DNA of 64,000 nt. Source: Artemia franciscana. Taxonomy: Eukaryota; Arthropoda; Branchiopoda; Anostraca; Artemiidae. The notes beneath the pieces are model-generated. The model saw only the letters and a list, made by a program, of their open reading frames with translations, was not told the DNA's origin and did no database searches. Position numbers and translations under genes: made by a program. This document shows, in pieces, positions 12,854 to 24,879 of this stretch (position 1 is the stretch's first letter; the number at the start of each line of letters is the position of its first letter). Location of the stretch: positions 65,249,702-65,313,701 of the forward strand of contig NC_088863.1 in NCBI RefSeq assembly GCF_032884065.1, given 5' to 3'.

Positions 12854-13360
12854 CTTAACATGGCCAAGAAGATAATCTATCAGTACTCTTTTCTTTTCTT
12901 CCTTTTCTTCTTCAGTCTTCAGACCAGAGTTCATGCCCATGACGAGGGTAGCCATCAAATTCCCCTCCCAACTTTTCCAAAGCCATTTTGGAATATAGCA
13001 AAACAGTGCTTGGAAGAACAACACAAAACAAACCCATTGATAATATGCATGGTATTTCCTTTCACCATTTTCATTCCCCAGGCCTGGGTGAGCCACCTCT
13101 CCCCCTATTTTCCTATTGAATGAATCCGGCATAGTGAATGTGCTTGAAATCCAACAGTAAGTGTTTATTACGTTGATAGGAACATCGCCATCATTCATAC
13201 ATGTAATTGGTGTCCCAATATACTGCACAGCAGTTGTCATTAACGATGCAGCAATTAGTATAGCAGTTGTAAACATATACGACAGCCTAAATATACCACT
13301 TTCATATTTGATTTCTTGCTTTTTAAAGTAAATTCGTAGCCCTGCTAATAAATTGTACAT
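12854..13360 (-). CDS. Innexin, exon 1 (start, TM1, extracellular loop 1, TM2)
   Basis: First visible coding exon of an innexin (invertebrate gap-junction channel subunit, four-pass membrane protein). From the ATG at 13360 it encodes 169 residues and ends at a GTAAGC donor (12853). The N-terminus MYNLLAGLRIYFKKQ matches the usual innexin start. The upstream in-frame extension to 13390 has no ATG, so 13360 is chosen. TM1 is about residues 27-46 and extracellular loop 1 has cysteines at 54 and 69. STFTMPD and EVAHPG follow. The family signature YYQWV is at 106-110, within TM2 (to about residue 127), and PKWLWKSWEG closes it. A lysine/glutamate-rich cytoplasmic loop follows. Three visible exons give 311 residues; innexins are usually about 360-400, so roughly 50-90 C-terminal residues are missing. 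Confidence 0.93.
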
Positions 13361-13500
13361 TTTACGTATAAAACGATCACTATTAGACAAAACTCGAATT
13401 CAGACTGTGTGTAAGCGGGTCAGGGTAGCTTGTCACTCAAGTTGCCTGCGGGTTAGCGGGCTGACCAATCAAAAGCGATACCGCCAATGGCATTTGAATA
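13361..13500 (-). promoter_or_regulatory. Possible innexin 5' UTR / promoter-proximal region
   Basis: The 140 bp just upstream of the start codon are clearly more GC-rich than the surroundings. They hold two CCAAT words, written on the plus strand at about 13466 (GACCAATC) and 13485 (CGCCAATG). No TATA box is obvious. A 5' UTR intron upstream cannot be excluded. Confidence 0.3.
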
Positions 13501-13959
13501 ACATAAAAAGACATTCAGCATGAAACTGATCTTTCTTGATTTGAATTTGAATAATGATTAGTTACAAACATAAGTCTTCTGATGGGGTACAGGCGTACAA
13601 AGCAAAGATGAGACTGAAAAATGAAAAAAAAAATTCCGGTGCAGTTTATACAATTTATCTGGAGTAATTGTTCAGATAAAGCAACATAATATTTCCCTAA
13701 TTTTGTCGTTTGGAACAACCAGCCCTTAAGTGATAACACCAAACCGAAAAAACAAAATGCGATTAATAACAGAAAAGGTTATAAGCCTAGAATTGGGGCT
13801 ATAGGAAGGGAACATGTTTACAAAACAATTTTTACATCATAATGTGAAAAACTTGTGGTTTGCATATTTTGGAGGCACTTCCACTATACTATACTCCCAA
13901 CCCTATAGTGCAAATATATACCCTAAATTGAATATTTCCCGTGTGTTTTTCCATTTTTC
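13501..13959. other. Unassigned sequence upstream of the innexin
   Basis: About 460 bp between the innexin start region and copy B. AT-rich, with no supported feature. Confidence 0.4.
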
Positions 13960-15768
13960 TATGGCACTTGGTATTAACCAAGTGACACATAGATATCGCA
14001 AATTCTGTCAGGCGTATATCGGCAGGCGTATCAGGGACCGAACCAGATTAAATTAGAAATAGTCGTTTTTCCGATTTGACCATCTGGGGGGGGGGCGTTA
14101 ATTCTGAAAAATTATAACAAATGAGGTATTTTTAACTTACGAACGGGTGATTGGATCTCAATGAAATTTAATGTTTAGAAGGATATAGTGTCTCGAAGCT
14201 CTTATTTTAAATCCCGACCGGATCTGGTGACATTGGGGGGGGGATTGGGAGGGGGAAACCCAAAACTTGGAAAACACTTAGAGTGGAGGGATTGGGATGA
14301 AACTTGGTGGGAAAAATAAGCACAAGTCCTAAATACATGATTGACATAACCGGAACGGATCTGCTCTCTTTGTGGTAGTTGGGGGGGGGGGTTAATTCTG
14401 AAAAATTACAAAAAACGAGGCATTTTTAACTTACGAACGCGGGATCGGATCTCAATGAAATTTGATATTTAGAATGATATCGTGTCTCAAAGCTTTTATT
14501 TTAAATCCCGACTGGATCTGGTGACATTGGGGGGAGTTTGAGGGGGGAACCCAAAATCATGAAAAACGCTTAGATTGGAGGGATCGGGATGAAACTTGGT
14601 AGGACAAATAAGCAGAAGTCTTATATACGTGATTTACATAATTGGAACGGATCCGCTCTATTGGGGGGGGGGGGGTAATTTTGAAAAATTAGAAAAAATG
14701 ACGTATTTTTAACTTACGAAGGAGTGATCGGATTTTAATGAAACTTCCTTTTAGGAAGTACCTTGTAACTCAGATCTCTTATTTTAAATCTCAACCGGAT
14801 CCAGCGTTATTGGGGGGGGGCAGTTGGGGGGTGATATACTTAAAGCGGTGAGATCAGGATGAAATTGGATGGGAAGAATAAAAACCTGTCTAAGATATGT
14901 GACTGACATTACCAGACTGGATCTGCTCTTTTTGGCAGAGTTGGTGGGGGGTAATTTTGAAAATTGAGGTATTTGTAATTTACGAAAGGGTGATCAGATC
15001 TTAATGAAATTTGATATTTAGAAGGATTTTGTGCTTTAAAGCTCTAATTTTAAATTCCGACCAGAATCTGTGACATTGGGGGAGTTGGAGAGTGAAACCG
15101 GAATTCTTGGAGAACTTGAAAATTGGGGTATTTTTATCTTACGAAAAGGTGATCGGATCTTAATGAAATATAATTTTTAACAGGAATTCATGTCTCAGAG
15201 CTCTTATTTCAAATTCCGACCAGATCTTTTGACATTGGGGGGAGTTGGAGGGGGAAACCTTTGAAAACACTTGCAGTGGAGGAATCGGGATGAAGCTTTG
15301 TGGATAGAATAAGCAAATGTCCTTGATACGTGATTGACGGAACCGTACTGGCTTTGCTCTGTTTGGGGGAGTTGGGGGAGGGGTTCAGTAATTTGGCGAG
15401 TTTGGTGCTTCTGGACGTGCTAGGACGATGGAAATTTGTAGGCGTGTCAGGGAGCTGCACAAATTGACTTGATAAAGTCGTTTTCCGAGATTTGACCATC
15501 TGGGGGGCTAAAGGGAGAGGAAAAATTAGAAAAAATTAGGTATTGATAACTTACGAGTGGGTGATCGGATCTTAATGAATTTTGATATATAGAAGGACAT
15601 CGTGACTCAGAGCTCTTATTTTAAATCCTGACCGGCATTAAGCCTCTTATTTTCCTTTTAAATCCATCTATTGATTCATAGAATTTTGTTAGAGCTCATA
15701 CCATATGAGCTCTTGGCTCTTAGCTCTTCTTGCCTCGTCACAAGTGCCATATGAGCTATTTGTTCTTG
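13960..15768 (-). mobile_element. Tandem-repeat element, copy B (TATGGCACTTG family)
   Basis: About 1.8 kb, inverted relative to copy A. It begins on the plus strand with TATGGCACTTG (13960-13970) and the CACTTGGT/ACCAAGTG hairpin. It ends with CAAGTGCCATA (15741-15751) and the gene-proximal head module, which includes CTTGGCTCTTAGCTCTTC. About six internal units are marked by GCTCTTATTTTAAATCCCGA. G-runs of 7-12 bases are on the plus strand, so C-runs are on the element's own strand, as in copy A. It is the shortest of the four copies. Confidence 0.8.
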
Positions 15769-15917
15769 TTTTTTTTTTGTTTTTTTTTCGTCAGTGTCGA
15801 TTAAATTTACGAGTAGGGTACTCGGGTTGAAAAAATGAGTGACGCATGACAAAATGTTTGCGAAATATATTATTTGGAGTACATATTTGTATTATAACAG
15901 GAGTGAATCTCGAGCAT
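15769..15917. other. Spacer between tandem-repeat copies B and C
   Basis: About 150 bp with T-runs followed by unassigned AT-rich sequence. Confidence 0.4.
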
Positions 15918-18900
15918 TTCACTTGGTATTAACCATTTTATTTCACTTGGTATTAACCAAGTGACATATAGCAATCGCAAATTCTGTCGGTCTGTCGGTC
16001 CTGGTTTTGCTACTTTAGGCACTTCCAGGTAAGCTAGGACAATGAAATCTAGCAGGCGTATCAGGGACCGGACCAGATTAAATTAGAAATAGTCTTTTTC
16101 TCGATTTGACCATCTGGGGGGGAGTGGGGGCCCGTTAATTCGAAAAAAAGAAAAATTGAAGAATTTTTAACTTACGAACGGTTGATCAGATCTTAATGAA
16201 GTTTGATGTTTCGAAGGATATCGTGTCTCGGAGCTGTTATTTTAAATTCCGACAGGATTTTGTGATATTGGGGGGGGGAGTTGGGAGGGGGAAACCTAAA
16301 ACTTGGAAAACACTTAGAGTGGAGTGATCGGGATGAAACTTGGTGGGAAAAACAAGCACAAGTCCTAGATACATGATTGACATAACCAGAACGGATCCAC
16401 TCTCTTTGGGGTAGTTGGGGAGGGGGGGTTAATTCCTAAAAATTAGAAAAAATGAGGTATTTTTAACTTACGAACGGGTGATCGGATCTCAATGAAATTT
16501 GATATTTAGAAGGATATCGTGTCTCAAAGCTCTTATTTTATATCCCGACCGGATCTAGTGTCATTGGTTGGAGTTGGGAGGGGAAACCTAAAACTTGGAA
16601 ATCACTTAGAGTGGAGGGATTGGGATGAAACTTGGTGGGAAAAATAAGTAGAAGTCCTAGATACATGATTGACATAACCGGAACGTATTCGCTCTCGTTG
16701 GGGTAGTTGGGGGGGGGTTAATTCTGAAAAATTAGAAAAAATTAGGTATTTTTAATTTTACGAACAGGTGATTGGATCTCAATGAAACTTGATATATAGA
16801 AGGATATCGTGTCTCAGAGCTCTTGTTTTAAATCCCGACCGGATCTGGTGACATTGGGTGGAGTTGGGAGGGGAAACCTAAAACATGGAAAACACTTAGA
16901 GTGGAGGGATCGTGATGAAACTTGGTGGGAAAAATAACCAGAAGTCCTAGATACCTGATTTACATAACCGGAATGGATCCGCTCTCTTCGGGGTAGTTGG
17001 GGGGGGGGTTAATTCTGAAAAATTAGAAAAATGAGGTATATTTAACTTACGAAAGGGTGATCGGATCTCAATGAAATTTGATATTTAGAAGGATGTCGTG
17101 TCTCAAAGCTCTAATTTTAAATCCCGACCGGATCTGGTGACATTGGGGGAAGTTTGGGGTGGGGGAACCTAAAATGATAGAAAACGCTTAGATTGGAGGG
17201 ATCAGGATGAAACTTGGTTGGATAAATTAGCACATCCACTCTCTTTGGGGTAGTAGGGAGGGGGAGGGGTAATTCTGAAAAATTAAAAAAATGAGGTATT
17301 TTTAACTTACGAACGGGTGATCGGATCTCAATGAAATTTGATAATTAGAAGGATTTCGTGTCTCAGAGCTCTTATTTTAAATCCCGACCAGATATGGTGA
17401 CATTGGGGGGGAGGAGTTGGAAGGTGGAAATCTAAAACTCGGAAAACACTTACAGTGGAGGGATTGGGATGAAACTTGGTGGGAAAAACAAGCACAAGTC
17501 CTAGATACATGATTGACATAACCGGAACGGATCCGCTCTCTTTGGGGTAGTTGGAGGGGGGTTAATTCTGAAAAATTAGAAAAAATTTGGTATTTTTAAC
17601 TTACGAACGGGTGATCGAATCTCAATGAAATTTGATATTTTGAAGGATATCGTGTCTAAGAGCTCTTGTTTTAAATCCCGACCGGATTTGGTGTCATTGG
17701 TTGCAGTTGGGAGGGGAAACCTAAAACTTGCGAAACTCTTAGAGTGGAGGGATGGGGATGAAACTTGGTGGGAAAAATAAGCACAAGTCTTAGATACATG
17801 ATTGACATAACCGGAACGGATCCGCTCTCTTTGGGGTAGTTGGTTAATTCTGAAAAATTAGAAAAAATGGGTTATTTTTAATTTTAAAAACAGGTGATCG
17901 GATTTCAATGAAATTTGATATCTAGAAGGATATCGTGTCTCAGAGCTCTTATTTTAAATCCCGACCGGATTTGGTGACATTGGATGGAGTTGGGAGGGGA
18001 AACCTAAAACTTGGAAAAAACTTAGAGTGGAGGGATCGGGATGAAACTTGGTGGGAAAAATAATCAGAAGTCCTAGATACATGATTGACGTTACTGGAAC
18101 GGATCCGCTCTCTTTGGGGTAGTTGGGAGGAGGGTTAATTCTGAAAAATTAGAAAAAATGAGGTATTTTTAACTTACGAACGGGTGATCGGATCTCAGTG
18201 AAATTTGATATTTAGAAGGATATCATGTCTCAGAGCTCTTATTTTAAATCCCGACTGGAACTGGTGACATTGGGGGGGAGATGGGAGGGGGACACCTAAA
18301 ACTTGGAAAACACTTAGAGTGGAGGGATCGGGATGAAACTTGGTGGGAAAAATAAGCAGAAGTTTTAGATACTTGATTTACATAATTGAAACGGATCCGC
18401 TCTATTGGGGGGGGGGGGTTAATTCTGAAAAATTAGAAAAAATGACGCATTTTTAACTTACGAAGGAGTGACTGGATCTTAATGAAATTACATATTTAGA
18501 AGGATCTTATAACTCAGATTTCTTATTTTAAATCTCAACTAGATCCAGTGTAATTGGGGGGGGGGGGCAGTTGGGGGGCACCGGAAATCTTTGAAAATAC
18601 TTAAAGCGGTGAGATCAGGATGAAACTTTAGGGAAAGAATAAAAACCTGTCTAAGATACATGACTGACATAACCGGACCGGGTCTGCTTTCTTTGGTGGA
18701 GTTGGGGAAGGGGTAATTTTGAAAATTGAGGTATTTGTAACATACGAAAGGGTGACCAAATCTTAATGAAATTTGATATTTAGAAGGATCTTGATCTTTA
18801 AAGCTCTAATTTTAAATTCCGACCAGATACCGTGACATTGGGGGGATTGGAGGGGGAAACCGGAATTCTTGGGAAACGTAAAAATTGGGGTATTTTTATC

Positions 18901-19530
18901 TTACGAATAAGTGATCGGATATTAATGAAATTTGATATTTAGAAGGGATCCATGTCTCAGAGCTCTTATTTCAAATCCAGGCTAGATCTTTTGACATTGG
19001 GGGGAGTTGGAAGGGGAAATCTTGGAAAACACTTTGAGTGGAGGAATCTTGATGAAGCTTGGTGGATAGAATAAGCAAATGTCCTTGATACGTGATTGAC
19101 GGAACCGTACTGGATTCGTGCTCTTTGTGGGAGTTGGGGGGAGGGGTTCAGTGATTTGGCGAGTTTGGTGCTTCTGGTTGTGCTAGGACGATGAAAATTG
19201 GTAGGCGTGTCAAGGAGCTGCACAAATTGACTTGATAAAGTCGTTTTCCCAGATCCGACCATTTGGGGGGCTAAAGGGGGAGGAAAAATTAAAAAAAAAT
19301 TAGGTATTTATAACATACGAGTGGGTGATCGGATCTTAGTGAATTTTGATATTTAGAAGGACATCGTGACTCAGAGCTCTTATTTTAAATCCTGACCGGC
19401 ATTAAGCCCCTTATTTTCCTTTTAAATCAATCTATTGATTCATAGAATTTTGTTAGAGCTCATACCATATGATCCCTTGGCTCTTAGATCTTCGTGCCTC
19501 GTCACAAGTGCCATATGAGCTCAGCTCTTG
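15918..19530 (-). mobile_element. Tandem-repeat element, copy C (TATGGCACTTG family)
   Basis: Largest copy, about 3.6 kb, in the same orientation as copy B. The hairpin end is partly duplicated (CACTTGGTATTAACC at 15920 and again near 15953), and the terminal GGC is altered there. The other end carries CAAGTGCCATA at 19504-19514. About twelve unit landmarks (GCTCTTATTTTAAATCCCGA or close variants) lie between 16236 and 19378, mostly 260-295 bp apart. The size difference between copies is explained by unit number. Confidence 0.8.
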
Positions 19531-20599
19531 CTATTAGAGGCAAGGAGGGTCCATATCCGGATTGTCAAGCGGCGGAGGATATATAATATTTTTTCTCCAT
19601 GTTATCAGGAGGGCAACTGCCCCCCCCCCCGGCCCAAATGACGCCCTTATGCATGAGGAGGGTTTAAATCATAGAGGAACCGCCTTCAAAATATTTTAAT
19701 TACAATTTTTCTGCATACCTTGAAATTATAATTCTTTTCTTACCCATTTTTATTCTCAATAACCCCAATTCTAAGCTTATTCCCAGAAAAGTCCTTTAGA
19801 AGCCGGCGGAAAATAAAAACCAAATATAAGGCTCTCATTAGTTTTTTAATGACCATGAAATTAATAAATTTTAGCATGTAGTTTTTTCAGTGGCTGTTCT
19901 GGCCTCTCTTGCTCCCGGGGCAAAATCTTTATAAGAGTCCCCCCATGTGTCCCCGTAATTTCCAGGCCAAATTAATGAAATTTTCTATTCATTTACAGAT
20001 TATCTCAATTTATTACTTAATAATGTCTTACATTTTAATTATTAATATGTTCAAACTAAAATTTTATTATTAAATAATAATTTTTGTGTAAATTAATTTT
20101 CATTTTAATAATTAATTAATTGTTTATTAATTATTTTCATTTATTAACTGCACCCTCCAATTTGTTTTAATAACATAAAATGTCAAAATCACAAAAAGAT
20201 TATGACAGTTTAGATTTATGAGAATTTCGGGCTCTAAAATATCTATGCCTGAGGCAAGTGTCCCCTTTCCTACCTCCTAAAGTCACCACTGAATTTTTTG
20301 TAAGCTAAATAGTTTGTATACAGTTTTTTAAATGCTGAAACTAAATTATGCTGGTATGAAGAAAGTGGCTGCGAGCCCACGTCCTACCCTAAAAATATTA
20401 AAAGATGTGTTTTTTTTTTTTCTCGAGATGTTGTGATTTTTCTATGCATTTGTACTGCCCCAGCCTTACGAGCTCTGCTCTCTGTTGGGGCATAATATAG
20501 TTTCTGTATATTTTTTTTAATTGATTTAATAAATATTGACTGATTAATTGATTGATATTAAAAATTTTAAATTTTTCACTGTTATTTCTTTTTTGTAAT
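19531..20599. other. AT-rich unassigned stretch
   Basis: Contains a C-run near 19620 and a very AT-rich zone at about 19980-20160. I see no gene. Confidence 0.4.
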
Positions 20600-21734
20600 A
20601 AATAGAGAAAAAAAAAATATAAGCTGAAAGTAAGGAGCAACAATAAAACTCAAACCGAGCAAAAACTATTCTGTACATGAAGGGTTTGCCCCCTTCATCG
20701 ATATCTTGCTTTTGACGCTAAGGTTTCTAGCACTTTTAAAAAAGCTCCCTGTTCTAGTTAAATCTTCCTTTTGTTTCAGGAGTTGTTCTTAAGAAATTGT
20801 GACAAACATTCGAACACGAACGTAAAGACCAAGGTACTGAGGAGGAAAAAACCTGTTCATATACAGAATAATTTATGTTTTGTTTTGAGTTTTCAAGCTC
20901 TATGAAAAATTCCCTTCTGTCCAAGGAAATTCCTCCTTGGAAAATTCTTCCCCTGCAAAATACACCCATCCCCGCAAAAGTACTTCCAGGTAATTCAATC
21001 CTCATTGAAAATGCCCCACCCTCCTTGAAATTTTTTGTCGAAGATTCAGCCTAGAAAAATTTCCTTATCATACTTTCTTTTGAAAGGTACTTTAAGTTCT
21101 AATCATTTTTCTGATCACTCTGGAAATCAAAAATGCTGAAAGTTTCACAGGGACAACTGTCCCGGAAGATCTCCATATGCAAAATTGAGTAGACAAAGAG
21201 AATTAAGACATTAAATAGAAATTCGTATGCGAATTCTGCGAAATTTCTCCTGTAGAAAATATCCGTGGAAAGTTCATCCCCAGATATTATCCTACACACG
21301 AAAAATTTTACCCATGGAAATTTATTCCATGCACAAAATCCACCCCTCCCCCCCAAAAAAATAAAATCTGTATACTTCTCTGTAACAAATAATCTACTTA
21401 ACAATTTGCAAATTTAATAAATTAAAGACCTATCCCCAGGGGCTGACCGGGGGGGGGGGGTCAAATTATCTCTACAGACATAGTTTTTGGATTTTTCAAC
21501 AATGTCGACAAAGTGGCTATCTCAAAATTTTGATTGGAGGATTTTGGGCAAAAAGGGGCATGGGAGGGAGCAAGCTGCTTTCCAATCTTCGTTGTCTCTC
21601 AAAAAGAACACGGAGATTTTCAGTTCCACTGAAATAAGTCCTCTCCTGGTATTCTACGCCCATTGGCTCAATACGATAACACTTAAAAAAAAAACAAATA
21701 AACGGGCAATTGTGATCTTTCTTTTTAATTAAAT

Positions 21735-22015
21735 AAAAAAAAAAGTTTTTTTAACTGAAAGTAAGGAGCGACATTAAAACTTAAAACGAACAGAAATTAC
21801 TCCGTGTATGAAAGGGGCTGTTCCCTTCTCAACGCCCCATTCTTTACGCTAAGGTTTGACTCTTTCTCTTCATCCTGCTTTATTAAACAGTACAAAACTT
21901 TTGCGTAAAGAGTGGGGTGTTGAAAAAGGAACAGCCCCTTTCATACACGGAGTAATTTCTGTTCGTTTTAAGTTTTAATGTCGCTCCTTACTTTCAGTTA
22001 AAAAACTATTTTTTT
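21735..22015. repeat. Foldback unit, best-conserved single pair
   Basis: The left arm (about 21740-21850) and right arm (about 21895-22012) are reverse complements over roughly 100 bp, with few differences, around a short spacer at about 21855-21890. It would form a long hairpin. Confidence 0.75.
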
Positions 22016-22254
22016 GTTTAATTTTCGAATGTTTTTAAATTAATGCATGTTTGATTTTGGCTCTCCGCAAATAAATTATTAAAATGAAATTTGCATATTA
22101 ATCCTTTTTTTTGCTAAATGGCTTTCTATTAGTTTTGATAAGACAATTTTGAAAAAAAAGGCGTGGGGGAGGAGGCCTAGTTGCCCTCCAATTTTTAAGT
22201 TACTTGAAAAGGCAACTAGAACTTTTAATTTTTAACGAACGTTTTTATTAGTTT

Positions 22255-22960
22255 ATTAACTAAAAAAAAAGTTTTTTAAATGAAAGTAAGGAGCGACATT
22301 AAAACTTAAAACGAACAGATGTTACTCCGTATATGAAAGGGGCTTTTCCTCATCAACGCCCCGCTCTTTACGCTAAAGTTTTCTACTGTTTTAAGAATTA
22401 GAGTTAAGAGAAAGAGTCAAACTTACTTCGAAATTTGCACATTTTTTTTTAAGTAACAAACTTACTCCGTATATGAAAGGGGCTTTTCCACCTCAACGCC
22501 CCGCTCTTTACGCTACAGTTTCTCACTGTTTTAAGAAGTAGAGTTAAGAGGAAGAGTCAAACTTACTCCGAAATTTGCATTTTTTTTTAGTAACAAACTT
22601 ACTCCGTATATGAAAGGGGCTTTTCCTCCTCAACGCCCCGCTCTTTACGCTAAAGTTTTTTGCTGTTTTAAAAAATAGAGTTAAGAGAAAGAGTCAAACT
22701 TTAGAGTAAAGAGCGGGCCGTTGATAAGGAAGCAGCCCCTTTCATATACGAAGTAAGTTTGTTACTAAGAAAATATGCGAATTTCGAAGTAAGTTTGACT
22801 CTTTCTCTTAGCTCTACTTCTTAAAACAATAAAAAACTTTAGCGTAAAGAGCGGGGCTTTGAGGAGGATAAAAACCTATTCATATACGGAGTAATATCTG
22901 TTCGTTTTAATTTTTAATGTCGCTCCTTACTTTAATTTAAAAATACTTGTTTTTTTTATC
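22255..22960. repeat. Foldback unit with amplified arms
   Basis: The left side holds three direct copies of a 130-160-bp arm (about 22260, 22440 and 22575). Each contains ACTCCGTATATGAAAGGGGC and GAGAAAGAGTCAAACTT-like words. The right side holds two copies in inverse orientation (about 22690-22790 and 22790-22950). The arms have expanded by tandem duplication, unlike the simple pair at 21735-22015. Confidence 0.7.
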
Positions 22961-23673
22961 TAATTTCTGGACTTTTTTTATTAATGCATGTTTTGATCTT
23001 GGTTCTCCGCACATAAATAATTAAAACAAAATTTGCATGTTAATCTTTTTCTCATAGTTGACTTTCTCATAGTTTCAATTGGAAAATTTTGAGAAAAAAA
23101 GAGAGAGGGAGGAAGCCTAGTTGCCCTCCAATTTTTTGATTACTTAAAAAGGCAACTAGAACTTTTAATCTTGTGACGAACTTTCTCATTAGTAAAAAAA
23201 TAGACGTAATTTACGAATTAACTTACGTAACGAACTTCTATATTCGTATGTTTTTATTGCGTATATGAGGGAGTTCACCCCTCCTTGATACCTTGCTCTT
23301 TAAACTAAAGCTTAAATTCTGTCCCAGCTCCTTAAGAATGACCCTTGAATCACAAAGGCCGTAGTATAAATAGTTGAAATTGCTAAAAACACTTTAGCAT
23401 AAAGAGTGAGGTATTACGAGGAGGTAAACCCCTCATATGCGCAATAATTTCTGCTCGTTTTAAGTTTTAATACTGATCCTCGCTTTCAGTAGAAAAAAAC
23501 TTTTCAACATTTTTCATAACATATTCTTTACGTTTATCTGTTTGTAATTTTTTAGGTTTCCTATTTTAAATAAATCTTTAAAAGCAATAATAATTTCCTT
23601 ATCAGTTTTATCCTTTAAAGAAATACATTAATAATATTTACTAAAACAATCGACAACTTTTAAAATAATGATT

Positions 23674-23905
23674 AAATTAATTATTTTCACTTTTGTACTG
23701 CTGCAGGTCAATCACATCTGCTTGCCATTGGTCATCGACATCATGAATGTAAACGAGTCTTCTTACAAATGTATGGTAAGCTGGATGGTGTAAAGAATAA
23801 TTATTTTGATTTTGTTGCACTGCTTTGATACTTTAAAACCATGTTCTTTTGATTTCTTATGTAAATATTTTATCTCTGAAAAGTTTGAAAGATAGAGTTC
23901 TAAAA
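23674..23905 (-). pseudogene. Polinton/Maverick-type integrase fragment
   Basis: Minus-strand frame of about 50 codons (23840-23674). It has a basic block (FVRRLVYIH) followed by DDQWQADVIDLQQY. In Polinton integrases an R-R-R-V...D-D-x-W-Q-A-D-L-V-D-M block carries the first catalytic aspartate of the DDE core. A frameshifted stretch just upstream (about 23900) reads like the preceding linker (YLHKKSKEHGFKVSKQ). The rest of the core is missing. It is divergent in direction to the polymerase remnant to the right. Confidence 0.6.
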
Positions 23906-24879
23906 GTGGGTTTTATAAGTATTTCATGCCAGTAAAAATTCCAGAACATTTTATTCAGGGTTTTCACTCATTGCTTTCTTCTTTTAAAAACGATTTTTCT
24001 TGCAACATAAAATTTACAAATTCCTTTTATTATTGGTACTTCATGTTTTTTAAACTGTCTGAGTTAAAGAGTCGGTTGCAGTAGCCTTTTTTAAACAGCA
24101 TACAATAAATTCCCTTCTATCAAAGATTTAAATTCTTTATCAAATTAAAGTTATTAAATAAAATGATCAGTAATAAAAAATTTCTACGTTCTCAAGAAAG
24201 TCTCAAGAGTGGTAAATAGAAAGGAATAAAATCCCTCAGGCTTAACTATTTCTTACGATTTGGAATTTTTTAATAAGACCAGCCTAATAAATGGCTGAAA
24301 TTGCACAAATGCATGAAAATGGTTAACAACGAAATTCTAATTTTATGAAGATACGAAATCAATTACCAGACTTTACTATTAATGAATTGTGGTCATTTGC
24401 CAAAGACCATAATTCGAATATTATTGGCAAAAAAAATTCAGATATTCAATACCATCAATAATCATTATAATAACAAAATATAGATCTGCGATCACCATAT
24501 TCAATGGTCACGAAGTGTATTAAGAGAAAAGACAATAAAGCAGTATCACTACGATATTGAACCTGAATTAAAAGTAAAATTATAACATGAAATAAAAGGA
24601 AGAATAAAATTATTTTAGGTTTAAAATTTCAATTTAATAGTGTACGAAATAAAGATATTACTGAACTTTAAAAAAGTTAAAATCCAAACAGATTTCAACT
24701 GATGGAAAATATAATGAAGAGAAGAACATAGTAAAAAGTTATTTTAATAGCCAAATCGAAATTGGTTAATCGAGTTGGTTAAAATTTAAAATTCTTTTAA
24801 GATTTAATTGATAGAGAGAATGCTAAAAAAGAACAGAATATTGATATTTCAAATTGTCTTATAAATAAAAAAAAAACAA
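23906..24879. other. AT-rich sequence between Polinton-like integrase and polymerase remnants
   Basis: Probably eroded element DNA (no independent gene visible). Short frames only. Confidence 0.35.

Larger units (their letters stand above)
20600..23515. repeat. Cluster of four foldback (inverted-repeat) units of one family
   Basis: Four places carry the same pair of arms. One arm reads GAAAGTAAGGAGCGACATTA, AAACGAACAG, ACTCCGTATATGAAAGGGGC and CGCTCTTTACGCTAAAG. It faces its reverse complement at about 20610-20900 (most diverged), 21735-22015, 22255-22960 and 23215-23512. Between them are partial blocks with CCTAGTTGCCCTCCAATTTT (about 22170 and 23117) and AAAAGGCAACTAGAACTTTT. No protein is recognisable. 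Confidence 0.7.

Noticed and set aside
13361..13390. Upstream extension of the innexin frame to 13390
   Set aside because: The extension has no ATG, and the family-typical N-terminus begins at the ATG at 13360.
15209..15499. Frames of 60-100 codons in the tandem-repeat element (for example 15209-15499, 18966-19262, 46526-46819)
   Set aside because: They share the same serine/proline-rich text only because they lie in the homologous head module. Other copies have breaks, and no domain is recognised.
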